A stretch of DNA of 64,000 nt from Lachnospiraceae bacterium. GTDB taxonomy: Bacteria; Bacillota; Clostridia; Lachnospirales; Lachnospiraceae. Where the stretch lies: the NCBI GenBank assembly GCA_949383255.1, contig CASJPF010000005.1, positions 1-64,000 of the forward strand. The letters run 5' to 3'. The notes beneath the pieces were generated by a model that was given only the letters and a program-made list of their open reading frames with translations, did not search any database and was not told the DNA's origin. A program made the position numbers and the translations under genes. This document shows, piece after piece, positions 29,301-36,765 of the stretch. Within the stretch, counting starts at the first letter, position 1. Each line of letters begins with the position of its first letter.

Positions 29301-32300
29301 TGGTTGAATAAATGCCTCTGCCTCAAAAGAATCCCCAACCCTCATATGTCGATCTGAAGTATTGATCGTAATGCCAGATGTATTTCTTGTAACTGTGACA
29401 AATACACTCTTTTTCACGCCATCCGCAATAACTGTAATAAATGTTGTTCCTGTATTTTTGGCAATCACTCGTCTCTTGTTCGGATCTGTTGTCTGTGTTC
29501 CAGTTTCCTCGGAAGTCTCTATATATTCCTCCAACTCCACGACCTCATCATCCGAAACTTCAAACACTGGTTTCTGCTGATTGCCTGATACAATAATAAC
29601 AGTTGATTTTCCGCTCTCTGCGCCATCAACATACAATGTATCACTAATAATCTGTAAATCAAAGTCATTTATTGTTTCTTCTTCTTTGTAACCAAGATTG
29701 ATTCTTGCATAAGATCTTCCCCAATTCTCACCAAAATCTGTGACAGTCATATCATACAATCGATCTTTCTTTTCCAGACTGTCATAAAATTCTTTGGTAA
29801 AATAATAATAATTACCCTCTGTTGTAGAGGGAATGGTAATCCTATCAATTACCTCTGTATTTTCTGTCGCATAGATTGTCAAGGTTGCAGGCAGTGCCAG
29901 ATTCTGAATATTAATACCAATTACCCGATTGTTTGCCAATACAGGCAAACCTTTATTAGAAGAAATAGATGTCTTATCACCATTGACCTCATCCGTATAA
30001 TACTTTTCGTTTAAATTGGACATTTTATATGGTTGATCTAATTCTTTATGTGTTATCAGCACATTGTAATCTTTAAACGCCTTACTTCTGTCCAGTCCAG
30101 TAATATTCATAAAAACGCTATCCGTGTATCTCTCTGTTACTACTGCACTGATGCCTGTCACTTCTCCACCGTCAACTTCTGTCAATTTAACATTAAAATC
30201 ATCTGTCTCTGCGCAGTTTGGTGTCTTTATATAAACCTGTATGGTCTTATCATCAATCCAAGAAAGCGCATAGGTGTCAAGAACAAATTTTTTATAATCA
30301 GATGCAATCACCTCAAATGTGTGAGATGTATACGCGTTGCCATCTCTAGTAATTCTTACTGTATGAGAACCAAATTCCAACTTTTGTGTAGGAATCCATA
30401 GCTGAATACGTGTACCCTTTACATCATCCTCTCGCTGCCACTCACTTGCGTAGACTGCTACTTCTCCACTATATCCATCTATTGATGCCTTCAATGTATC
30501 ATTGCTGATTCCAGCTTCTGTATCAAAGTAATAAAAATCATGTCTTTCTGCATTCTTTGAGATTACCGCAGGCGCATCCCAATGGCTTTTGACTGCTGTT
30601 GCCTGACTCACAGTAAATTCTTTATAATATGTATTTCCTCCTGTTTCCTTTAACTTCACATAATAACGCCCCCTGTCTAAAACCTTATTAGGTGTAAGAT
30701 AGACCAAGCTTTCTGTCAACGATCTTGTTGTAACATCTGATTCAAATGAAGGATTATCACCTTTTTCATTAACAATACTAAACTTTACCGCTTTTCCATT
30801 TAAGTCTGTTGTAACACCAACTTCCACAGCATTCAATACATTACTATACTCTGCATAGTAGATACCACTCTCTAGCAACGCCTCAAACTCAGTTTGCGTA
30901 AAATTAATATTTCCAGACTTTTTAGAGATCGTTACCTTAATTTTATTTCCTGCCTTCTCCCAATTTCCTTCCTTTCGGAACTTCACAATAAATCCAGACT
31001 GCACAGTTTTATAATCAATTCTTGTGGTAGATAAAATGGCTGATGTCGCCTCGTCCTCAAAATCAAAACGTACCTGGGAAGGATTAAAACCTGTTCCCTG
31101 AATATACAAATACACAAAATTACTTGTATTATCGTAATCCATACCCAGTGTACACTTTGTAACAACTGCCTTTGAAGAGACCTCCACAACATTGCCAAGA
31201 AGCATATCCGAACCGCTATCAAGTGTCAATCGAACATCATAGTTGCCAACTTCAAGCGCATTTTTCTCTGTAGGAAGAATCCACGTTGTTTTATATAAAA
31301 TATCTTCTTTATACTCATACCCATTTCCAATGCCTGTATAACGAGGATCTTCTCTTTGAGGTACAGCTGGGCTTTTCTGGTTGGAGCGTGCAACAATATC
31401 ACCATTTGGTGCAGTAATCTGAACGGATGTAATATTATCATCTGGATTAAAAAGTGCTACTTCAATTGTGTCATCCGTTGCAGAAATAAAATATTTTTCT
31501 GCTTCCGTAAATACATTTGCTTCTTCTATTGTAAACTCAAGTTTTCTGCTTACCAATTCAGAAATAGCGTCTGGTGGCGTCGGATCTATTAATTTAACCG
31601 TCAATGTATGTGTACCTGTCAAAACATCCATTCCTTGTAAGGAAATTCTATAATAATCTCCATCTTTTTCACCATTGACTTTTTGTCCTTTATTGTTATC
31701 CTCTTCGTCAATATAAAACTCAATATTTATTGTATCTGGTATTTCACACCCTTCTAATTTTACAAAAATATCTTTTGCTTTTTCATAATAATAGTATTTT
31801 TTTTCTGAGACAACAGAAAGTAATTTTTTATAATCTGGCAATTCATCTGCAAGCGCTGTCACCAGCTGTTCCGCCGTCTCCTCCTCTATATCAGTCGTTC
31901 CTGTTTCTGTCATGCCTGTCTCTAGCTCAACAGTCTCTTCTGCGTCTGGCATTTCCGACAGTTCTGATGTCTCTGCCACTTCTGATTCTTCCGCTGTCGG
32001 CGAAGTTTCTATCACGCTGGACTCCTCGGCAGTCGACGATACTTCTGTTGTGCTCATCTCCTCAGTTGTAAACAACGTTTCTTCAGTCGTGCTCTCTTCC
32101 TTCTGTGTCAGTGATGTATCAGCAGCATTTATATCCTCAAATAATTCTGATGATTCTAGCGCATCTGACTTTTCGGTCACTTCTGATGTTTCCTCTATAT
32201 CTGTCTCTGATATCACCTGTGCGTCTTCTGATTCTAATGAATCTAAACTGTTTGTTTCCTGATTTTCTTTCTGAGATTCTATTGTGTCCGACTGCTCATG

Positions 32301-32423
32301 CTCATAGGATTGTACTGTCTCTGCGACTTCACTTGCCACTGCCTCTGCAGGCACACACTGAAATACCATAACAGCACACAATACACCTGCCAATATCTTT
32401 CGTCCAATCTTAGTTGACCTCAT
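26337..32423 (-). CDS. giant secreted Ig-like (Big_2) repeat protein
   Basis: A 2028-residue exported protein. Signal peptide: MRSTKIGRKILAGVLCAVMV with FQCVPAEAVASE after it. A Glu/Ser/Thr-rich region (about 35-190) with repeated TTEE/SAEES-like units is followed by many beta-sandwich modules. At least two match bacterial Ig-like group 2: the one starting ITINTSDRHMRVGDSFEAEAF, and one with WESNDTTVATVAINESNEVILTVKKEG. There is no C-terminal sorting motif or membrane helix (end VTMTITVK), so it may be released or held non-covalently. The ATG at 32423 follows GGGGGATTTCAAAT; the 20 residues upstream of it do not look like a signal sequence. A good promoter lies at 32521-32549. Probable adhesin or binding scaffold; ligand unknown. 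Confidence 0.85.
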   Translation of the reverse strand: MRSTKIGRKILAGVLCAVMVFQCVPAEAVASEVAETVQSYEHEQSDTIESQKENQETNSLDSLESEDAQVISETDIEETSEVTEKSDALESSELFEDINAADTSLTQKEESTTEETLFTTEEMSTTEVSSTAEESSVIETSPTAEESEVAETSELSEMPDAEETVELETGMTETGTTDIEEETAEQLVTALADELPDYKKLLSVVSEKKYYYYEKAKDIFVKLEGCEIPDTINIEFYIDEEDNNKGQKVNGEKDGDYYRISLQGMDVLTGTHTLTVKLIDPTPPDAISELVSRKLEFTIEEANVFTEAEKYFISATDDTIEVALFNPDDNITSVQITAPNGDIVARSNQKSPAVPQREDPRYTGIGNGYEYKEDILYKTTWILPTEKNALEVGNYDVRLTLDSGSDMLLGNVVEVSSKAVVTKCTLGMDYDNTSNFVYLYIQGTGFNPSQVRFDFEDEATSAILSTTRIDYKTVQSGFIVKFRKEGNWEKAGNKIKVTISKKSGNINFTQTEFEALLESGIYYAEYSNVLNAVEVGVTTDLNGKAVKFSIVNEKGDNPSFESDVTTRSLTESLVYLTPNKVLDRGRYYVKLKETGGNTYYKEFTVSQATAVKSHWDAPAVISKNAERHDFYYFDTEAGISNDTLKASIDGYSGEVAVYASEWQREDDVKGTRIQLWIPTQKLEFGSHTVRITRDGNAYTSHTFEVIASDYKKFVLDTYALSWIDDKTIQVYIKTPNCAETDDFNVKLTEVDGGEVTGISAVVTERYTDSVFMNITGLDRSKAFKDYNVLITHKELDQPYKMSNLNEKYYTDEVNGDKTSISSNKGLPVLANNRVIGINIQNLALPATLTIYATENTEVIDRITIPSTTEGNYYYFTKEFYDSLEKKDRLYDMTVTDFGENWGRSYARINLGYKEEETINDFDLQIISDTLYVDGAESGKSTVIIVSGNQQKPVFEVSDDEVVELEEYIETSEETGTQTTDPNKRRVIAKNTGTTFITVIADGVKKSVFVTVTRNTSGITINTSDRHMRVGDSFEAEAFIQPSSAEDPTQIVNFISSDNNVLYVKKLTNRTARVTALKSGTAVLRATLEGTPYTVAVTISITNSFPLYDKKEIKIKEVGTVSYIENVDRALSYCKLPKGWEWNNDDLILTASDELQYCWATYTEEGYQPFSARLPVAATRIVGIDVTGKKLINQGQKETYQITYQYIGADINTPKFRERLTTNCVRTSEGNIAAVESLEWNELVIAAMEKTSGGTADFSLTLAIDQGTSQELDLFVKDFSVDVPLTDCVNNVKVKPIKIGNQNFTYTEAEDRMEVDQKDVRDAKNKYAIKLQAEATINGKPAPNMKFDWESNDTTVATVAINESNEVILTVKKEGSVEITAKAKDQGECTGTLTVNIMDYAPILEVSSITINKYYTQGTEFALQQQNGNKITSVNVLEKDGEEDRNSSNFSVSAPTEGISTLNIKPNAPVLSASRKTVSKCKLEVITEKGKYPYSLNVTTDVTKPSVTLKLKTKANLFYKDAEAVYTISSKYNIQSIEIPEANGIGFDGSYHRSNNTITFRAKGLDSNTLGQFSPKSPNVKVQLNIAFAGYTYKQPIELNIATENKKPSLSLTGMVICPGISSGVVNVINSKTKEQVLLDNAMTFAVTKPLNSGISTTINRNGSIAVKYLGTKNVSYTTELKSSNWTQPVNAKGKITYVTSPDKLSLSLGSKQLTLNMATNIKANGTNTIPISVNGSDIGITKLTYGGSAAKLIDIDEYLVCDYRPTSQGIKSISLGLKEGKRGTVKAGTYKLDLYATVNLLNQEITIKKATLTIKLTEADKAKVTLASPKGKINLIDRENTSVVYTPKVSGIDSAIRSVSVVGDNAEYFSASLNADKKVEVKIKTGKGMSSKQSYSVQIQSVLQNDYKILSSVKIKPVNTLPKIVFTPAKCNLYRSNSNKYTTSISLKNNSIDIDNITGIKIDPSNKNNANNFLLVNNIGKNGTVSFSLAGDRTKIKKGQYKVKCLVSFRDADPEAKPATVTMTITVK

Positions 32424-32520
32424 ATTTGAAATCCCCCTTATCCTTTGGTGCTTTGCACAAATACTCCACTTTATGCCAAACACCCTTACACTTATTTATA
32501 ATAGAAGTACATTATTTACT

Positions 32521-32549
32521 ATTATAATATATTTTTTCTAAATATTCAA
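32521..32549 (-). promoter_or_regulatory. promoter of the giant Ig-like protein gene
   Basis: Minus strand TTGAAT (32549-32544), 17-base spacer, consensus TATAAT (32526-32521), about 98 bases before the ATG. Confidence 0.6.
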
Positions 32550-32613
32550 TGAATTATCTGATAAATCTTCAATTCGTATTTTGTCAAAAATGTGTAATTT
32601 TCGTTAGACAGAA

Positions 32614-32653
32614 AAAACCATCAAATCTGCATAAATGCTTAATTGGTGGTTTT
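32614..32653 (-). terminator. terminator below the decayed Rpn gene
   Basis: Leftward reading gives AAAACCACCAATT, a 14-base loop, ATTTGATGGTTTT, then a TTTTTT run: a 13-bp stem with one G-U pair and one mismatch. It lies just downstream of the Rpn remnant, showing that the C-terminal half of that gene is truly missing. Confidence 0.7.
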
Positions 32654-32663
32654 ATTCTGGTCT

Positions 32664-33041
32664 TTAGCAATATTCATTTAAATATCTTGCACCTTTCTCT
32701 ATTGAATTTAGATCGATCATCCCCTGATAATATCTCAAACACTTAGGAAGATTCCGTTTTACCGCAACCTGCATCTCGATGTTGTATACTGTACCTTTAC
32801 TATCCTGCACATAAATATCTAGTCGTACACTCTTGCCATCAGGCGTGATATCCAATATTTTTTCCTTATCTGCAAGCTCTACCTTCTTTATCTTAACACG
32901 AAGTATCAACTCTAATAGCTGCCGACATAGATCCAAATTATTTTCCATAGCCTTACAAACCACAAAATTATTTGTAAATGTCAGTTTACTGTAATCTATA
33001 CTTCTTTTCTCCTCTAAACGTCTAGCACAATATTTACCAAG
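32664..33041 (-). pseudogene. truncated Rpn-family (PD-(D/E)XK) gene
   Basis: The open frame runs from a TAA at 33042-33044 to a stop at 32664 and reads RRLEEKRSIDYSKLTFTNNF, then VVCKAMENNLDLCRQLLELIL, RLDIYVQDSKGTVYNIEMQ and CLRYYQGMIDLNSIEKG, all typical of the N-terminal third of Rpn/PD-(D/E)XK putative transposases (catalytic Asp in RLDIYV and the E-x-Q pair present). No ATG begins the frame at the expected point, and the protein breaks off after about 125 residues against the usual 270-300. A terminator follows at once. I call it a remnant; a small expressed protein from a GTG at 32963 is possible but unlikely. It belongs to a different subgroup from the intact gene at 23866. Confidence 0.75.
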
Positions 33042-33261
33042 TTATTGTATATTTTTATTGTATCGATTTTGCAACTTAGTGTCAATATCTTGTCTATAAT
33101 CTGTTACTATTCACGCTCTAGAAAGCCACTCACAGCAATGATTCGGTGCGATATATAATCTTTCAGACCTCAAAGTTTTTTATTACTCTTGAAGCCAAAC
33201 TACCAGCTATTTATATTAGAGAACGAAAAACCAAACTGCCATATAAATTCATTTTTCAGGA
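33042..33261. other. gene-free stretch upstream of the cysteine-rich gene
   Basis: AT-rich, no open frame with coding features, no clear hairpin. It may hold decayed sequence upstream of the Rpn remnant. Confidence 0.3.
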
Positions 33262-33288
33262 ACACTTTCTATACTCTGTCATATAGTA
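33262..33288 (+). promoter_or_regulatory. possible sigma-K-like promoter of the cysteine-rich gene
   Basis: AC at 33262-33263, 16 bases, then CATATAGTA at 33280-33288, which fits the AC / CATANNNTA pattern of late mother-cell sporulation promoters (sigma-K). The pattern is short and could arise by chance; no better sigma-A promoter is visible. The start codon is 30 bases downstream, with GGAGGT at 33306-33311. Confidence 0.35.
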
Positions 33289-33318
33289 TAGAAAAAAGCT
33301 TCTTCGGAGGTACTCAAC

Positions 33319-33618
33319 ATGAGTGAATTATCAGCAAGCCATTGCGGCTGCAATCAGACAAATACGGTTTCGGAGTGTGGCTGTGGATGCAACAACAACA
33401 GCGGTTTCGGTAGCTGGATCTGGATTCTTATCCTTCTGTCTTGCTGCTGCGGCGGCAACAACAATGGATTTGGCGGCTTCGGCATTTCCAATGGATGCGG
33501 TTGTGGATGTGGCTGTGAAAACGGCAATAACGGCGGTTTCGGCAGTTGGATTTGGATTCTCATTCTTCTGTCCTGCTGCTGTGGCAACAACAACGGCGGC
33601 GGATGCGGATGCTGCTAA
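33319..33618 (+). CDS. Cys/Gly/Asn-rich small protein with duplicated SWIWILILLSCCCG block
   Basis: A 99-residue protein with 24 cysteines by my count and high Gly/Asn. The 17-residue block GFGSWIWILILLSCCCG occurs twice (about 31-47 and 73-89), each followed by an Asn/Gly-rich turn, with CGCGCGC-type stretches between and at the end. Small proteins of this kind in clostridia are sometimes annotated as high-cysteine chorion-like proteins, and the hydrophobic block recalls the short YjcZ-type sporulation peptides; both are analogies from memory. Start ATG has GGAGGT seven bases upstream. Alternating hydrophobic segments and Cys runs suggest a cross-linked or metal-rich coat material. A hairpin follows the gene. 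Confidence 0.75.
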   Translation: MSELSASHCGCNQTNTVSECGCGCNNNSGFGSWIWILILLSCCCGGNNNGFGGFGISNGCGCGCGCENGNNGGFGSWIWILILLSCCCGNNNGGGCGCC

Positions 33619-33630
33619 TGTTCTGATTTG

Positions 33631-33657
33631 TGAGGGTCCGTTTCATACGGACCCTCA
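33631..33657 (+). terminator. hairpin after the cysteine-rich gene
   Basis: A perfect 11-bp stem TGAGGGTCCGT/ACGGACCCTCA with a 5-base loop, 12 bases beyond the stop. No strong T-run follows, so termination may be partial. Confidence 0.6.
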
Positions 33658-33804
33658 TAATCTGTATGGATTCTATTCTGGAACGTGCATAACAGATATT
33701 CCCATTTCATATATATAATATCAAAAAACGATGCAAAAAACTCTCGCATCAATTGGCAGGTCTGCTATAGACTCCGAGAGACTATAATAATTGGAGGTTT
33801 ATTT

Positions 33805-34338
33805 ATGGAGGATAATGATTACGTGCTGGCATTTGACCACTTTTACACCACGAATCACATCCAGATCTTAAAGTCCCTTCTGCCTTTTATGGAGAATGGC
33901 AACTTTCGGATGCTGCCTGCCCTAATCAAATATATGGAATTTCAGTACACGCTGTCGTTGCTTGACAAAGGAGTTTCTAGTTTCTCTGGAGGAATCCACG
34001 CCAGCAGCCTTGACAGTAGCATCAAATCTGCATCCAATGCAGACCCAACAGAAAACCTCGAACAAATCTACAAGGCAGTTCATAAATACCTTGCTCCTAG
34101 CGAGGAACAGAGCTTTAACCAGATACTTTCTGCCATAAAAACGATGAAAAATTTCCGCGAAATGCAGCAGATGATGGAACTAATACAAAACCTTAATCCA
34201 GACTCAAATTTCAACATGGATCTCGGTAATATAATGGAAAGTCTATCATCTGGCAATGAAAATACAGGCGGACTAAATATCAATGAAATGATGGAAATGA
34301 TGAAAATATTTGGAGGAAATGACAATGGAAACAAATAA
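33805..34338 (+). CDS. uncharacterised helical protein (177 aa)
   Basis: I recognise no family. The protein is soluble, mostly helical and Met-rich: YVLAFDHFYTTNHIQILKSLLPFMENGNFRMLPALIKYMEFQYTLSLL (split here across residues 6-53), a Ser/Gly-rich spacer (about 58-80), two amphipathic helices, and a C-terminal Met/Asn-rich stretch (MNEMMEMMKIFGG). The ATG at 33805 is set by GGAGG nine bases upstream; the longer reading from 33685 covers intergenic sequence with a hairpin. Its 3' end overlaps the next gene by 14 bases, so the two are co-translated, and their similar composition suggests a two-protein complex. The cysteine-rich gene just upstream points loosely to sporulation, but that is a guess. 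Confidence 0.7.
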   Translation: MEDNDYVLAFDHFYTTNHIQILKSLLPFMENGNFRMLPALIKYMEFQYTLSLLDKGVSSFSGGIHASSLDSSIKSASNADPTENLEQIYKAVHKYLAPSEEQSFNQILSAIKTMKNFREMQQMMELIQNLNPDSNFNMDLGNIMESLSSGNENTGGLNINEMMEMMKIFGGNDNGNK

Positions 34339-34624
34339 CGAGTGGATGAATGATCCAGAACTGCAAAAGATAGACCCGTCAAAACTTGATTTTCTTAATA
34401 AAATGTTTATGCAAAGCACCACGATTAACAATGGTGGCAATCAGGCAGAAACACAGAAAAAAATGATGGCATTTCTGTTATCACTAAATAAACTAAGCAA
34501 AGACAACAACATTTCCTTTCATCCAGAAGAGGTTGAGCTAATTTTCTCTGTCCTGAAAAAATACTCAACCCCTGATGATATTGCTAAAATGCAGAAGATT
34601 TCTTCCTTCTTCCGTTCCCGGTAA
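34325..34624 (+). CDS. uncharacterised small protein (99 aa), partner of the preceding gene
   Basis: Not a family I recognise. A small soluble helical protein (WMNDPELQKIDPSKLDFLNKMF ... KLSKDNNISFHPEEVELIFSVLKKY ... KISSFFRSR). The ATG at 34325 has GGAGG eight bases upstream, inside the end of the preceding gene, an arrangement typical of translational coupling. Earlier starts (TTG at 34310, ATG at 34319) are too close to or before that site. Its last 41 bases overlap, tail to tail, the end of the leftward surface-protein gene at 34584. No signal peptide or membrane segment. Confidence 0.7.
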   Translation: METNNEWMNDPELQKIDPSKLDFLNKMFMQSTTINNGGNQAETQKKMMAFLLSLNKLSKDNNISFHPEEVELIFSVLKKYSTPDDIAKMQKISSFFRSR

Positions 34625-36728
34625 GAACAAGCAATGCTCCCACTGAAAACATTGCACATACAATAAGCATACGATACTGTACTGGGTCTCCTGTCTTCGG
34701 CGTGGAATCTTTGATATGCGCTGTGCTTTTTGGTGCGTTTGCAGCCGCAATCTTTGTTTTTTGTGTCGTCCCCACACTTTGGTCCGCAGATACAAAAGAA
34801 TCAGAAGTACTCTGCTGCGAGGACGATGTTATATTGCTTCTCACAGACTGCGGTCCTGATGATGACTGTGTTGTAGACATTGGCTGTGGTACAGACGTTG
34901 ATGATGTTGGTTGTGTTGTCACTCCCGGTTGTGGTATAGATGTTGGCGGTATTGTCACTTCTGGCTGCGATATCTGCGTCGAAGGTACTGTTACTTCTGA
35001 CCGCGGCGCAGATATTGATGGCATAGTGGATGTTGGCGATGTTACTGTCGTTGTGTTGTTTTTTGTGTTATTCTGTGTAGTTGGATTACTGCCAGAAATT
35101 GTCGCGCCAAGCTGAATACTTCCAGAAGCCGTCCGGCTTACAACAACACTGTCATCTGTATCGCTTTCCTTATAAACAAAACGTGTATACTGATTAGCCA
35201 ATCTCTTTGCAATGTTTTTGGCACTTTCAGTTTTTCCAGTAATTGTAATATCTTTTGAGACATTCTTCACTCCTCGAAAAGCATTTTCCTGAACCTCGGA
35301 GATGTTATCCGGCAATGTAATACTTGCAATGCTGCCCATGCTTGTAAATGCATCATTTCCAATTATTTTAACAGAATCTGGTATTTTGACATCTGCCACA
35401 GATGCGCTGTATTTGTACAACACAGCTCCTGTTGCATTCATGGTAAATCCAGATGACGTATAATACCATTTCTTATATAATGTAAGATCTCCCTTCACCT
35501 TAGCATCTTGTTCGTATACCTGAAGACATTCCTTATCCTTATACCAATTTGAATCCGTTGAAAAGTTAGAATACTTAAAATTAGATGTAGAACCGCTTCC
35601 CGGATAATCTGTGGAAGAAATTTTTTCTCCCGTTGTAATTTTTGCAGTCAGGCTCGCTGTATCTGTGTAGGACTTTCCATTATATTTACCTGTAAATCCA
35701 CCACCATTCATATGGAAGACCACTGTATTGCTCTTTTCTGCAAAAAGGGCATAAAGCGTTATATCTTTTGTCAGAGGCTTTCCCCATGCTTTAAACTCCG
35801 ATTTCGCATCTGAGGGGTTTGTATACCACCCTTTAAAATTTTTATTTTTTAAAGAGGGCTTCTTTGTCGGCTTCTTTAACTTATCGTCTGCATACAACTT
35901 TTGTTTTTCTGGTATATTAGTAGCATTTTCACTGCCTTCCGCTGCACGATAGATCACATAAAAATATGCTTTTGTCTGTCTATCCCACTTTGCATAGATT
36001 GTTGTATCCTGCTCGATAGTATCGTTGGCAAAATCCCATTCAGCAGTATAGTTATTATCCCGATACCAACCTGCAAATGTATATACAATCTCCTGTTTTC
36101 CATCATCTTGCTCAACCTGATAAATTCCTTTTCTCAAAATCTGTGACTGATTGCCATTTACCGACACAAGTTCAGACACTGTTCGACCGTGAAGAACCTC
36201 CCTTTTCTCACCATTTACCCCCAAAATTCCGGTAACAAACGTTACTGTATATTTCTGATCTGGATCAATTACAATCTCTGATGATGATATTACTGAACTT
36301 TCCTCCGGTTCTGTTGATGGTATTACTGAACTTTCCTCTGGTTCTGTTGATGGTACTACTGAACTTTCTTCTGGTTCTGTTGACGGTACTACTGAGCTTT
36401 CTTCTGGTTCTGTTGACGGTACTACTGAGCTTTCTTCTGGCTCTGTTGATGGTGCTGCTGGGCTTTCCTCCGCTTCTGCTGATGGTGCTGTTGAGTTTTC
36501 TTCCGCTTCTGCTGACATTGTTTTTGCGTTTTCCTCTAGTCCCGTCAATATCTCAGATGCATTTTCTGCCAAATCTGTTGCTGTTTCCAATAACGTTTCC
36601 TCTACAGTCTGTGTCTCTGACATCTTCTGTGTCACTTCCGCCTGTGCATCTGGCATAGGAACCTGAGAAATAACAACTGCCAAAATCATTAGACTTACCC
36701 CTAAAATATTTTTTAATCTCCGATACAT
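34584..36728 (-). CDS. sortase-anchored surface protein with InlB-type and leucine-rich repeats
   Basis: A 714-residue exported protein: signal peptide (LGVSLMILAVVISQVPMPDAQA), an acidic Ser/Pro/Thr region with tandem EESSVVPSTEP units (about 72-150), three InlB B-type (Listeria-Bacteroides) repeats with FAGWYRDNNYTAEWDF, FKGWYTNPSD and similar motifs (about 158-420), one short LRR_5 block (SVKIIGNDAFTSMGSIASITLP), a Pro/Thr/Ser-rich wall-spanning stretch (about 540-670), and a C-terminal sorting signal: TPKTGDP, a hydrophobic helix and RRKKSSAF. The signal matches that of the giant LRR protein. The class B sortase gene lies 37 bases upstream in the same operon, so this is almost certainly its substrate. 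Confidence 0.88.
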   Translation of the reverse strand: MYRRLKNILGVSLMILAVVISQVPMPDAQAEVTQKMSETQTVEETLLETATDLAENASEILTGLEENAKTMSAEAEENSTAPSAEAEESPAAPSTEPEESSVVPSTEPEESSVVPSTEPEESSVVPSTEPEESSVIPSTEPEESSVISSSEIVIDPDQKYTVTFVTGILGVNGEKREVLHGRTVSELVSVNGNQSQILRKGIYQVEQDDGKQEIVYTFAGWYRDNNYTAEWDFANDTIEQDTTIYAKWDRQTKAYFYVIYRAAEGSENATNIPEKQKLYADDKLKKPTKKPSLKNKNFKGWYTNPSDAKSEFKAWGKPLTKDITLYALFAEKSNTVVFHMNGGGFTGKYNGKSYTDTASLTAKITTGEKISSTDYPGSGSTSNFKYSNFSTDSNWYKDKECLQVYEQDAKVKGDLTLYKKWYYTSSGFTMNATGAVLYKYSASVADVKIPDSVKIIGNDAFTSMGSIASITLPDNISEVQENAFRGVKNVSKDITITGKTESAKNIAKRLANQYTRFVYKESDTDDSVVVSRTASGSIQLGATISGSNPTTQNNTKNNTTTVTSPTSTMPSISAPRSEVTVPSTQISQPEVTIPPTSIPQPGVTTQPTSSTSVPQPMSTTQSSSGPQSVRSNITSSSQQSTSDSFVSADQSVGTTQKTKIAAANAPKSTAHIKDSTPKTGDPVQYRMLIVCAMFSVGALLVLTGNGRRKKSSAF
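36285..36515. repeat. 33-bp in-frame tandem repeat (minisatellite) inside the surface protein gene
   Basis: About seven units of 33 bases encode variants of EESSVVPSTEP. The central four units differ at only a few bases, a structure open to slipped-strand change in copy number without shifting frame. Confidence 0.75.
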
Positions 36729-36765
36729 AACAATCCCCTCTTACTTATAAAAATTCTTAAAATTT

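Noticed and set aside
26337-32423. Sortase signal at the C-terminus of the giant Ig-like protein
   Set aside because: The protein ends VTMTITVK with no TPxTG-type motif, hydrophobic helix or basic tail.
33323-33718. A long open frame overlapping the cysteine-rich gene in another frame
   Set aside because: It is an alternative frame of a Gly/Cys codon-rich gene; it has no ribosome-binding site of its own and runs into the intergenic hairpin.
36281-36658. Long rightward frame opposite the EESSVVPSTEP repeats
   Set aside because: It is the antisense of a repetitive, stop-poor coding stretch; its Leu/Val monotony reflects the repeat.
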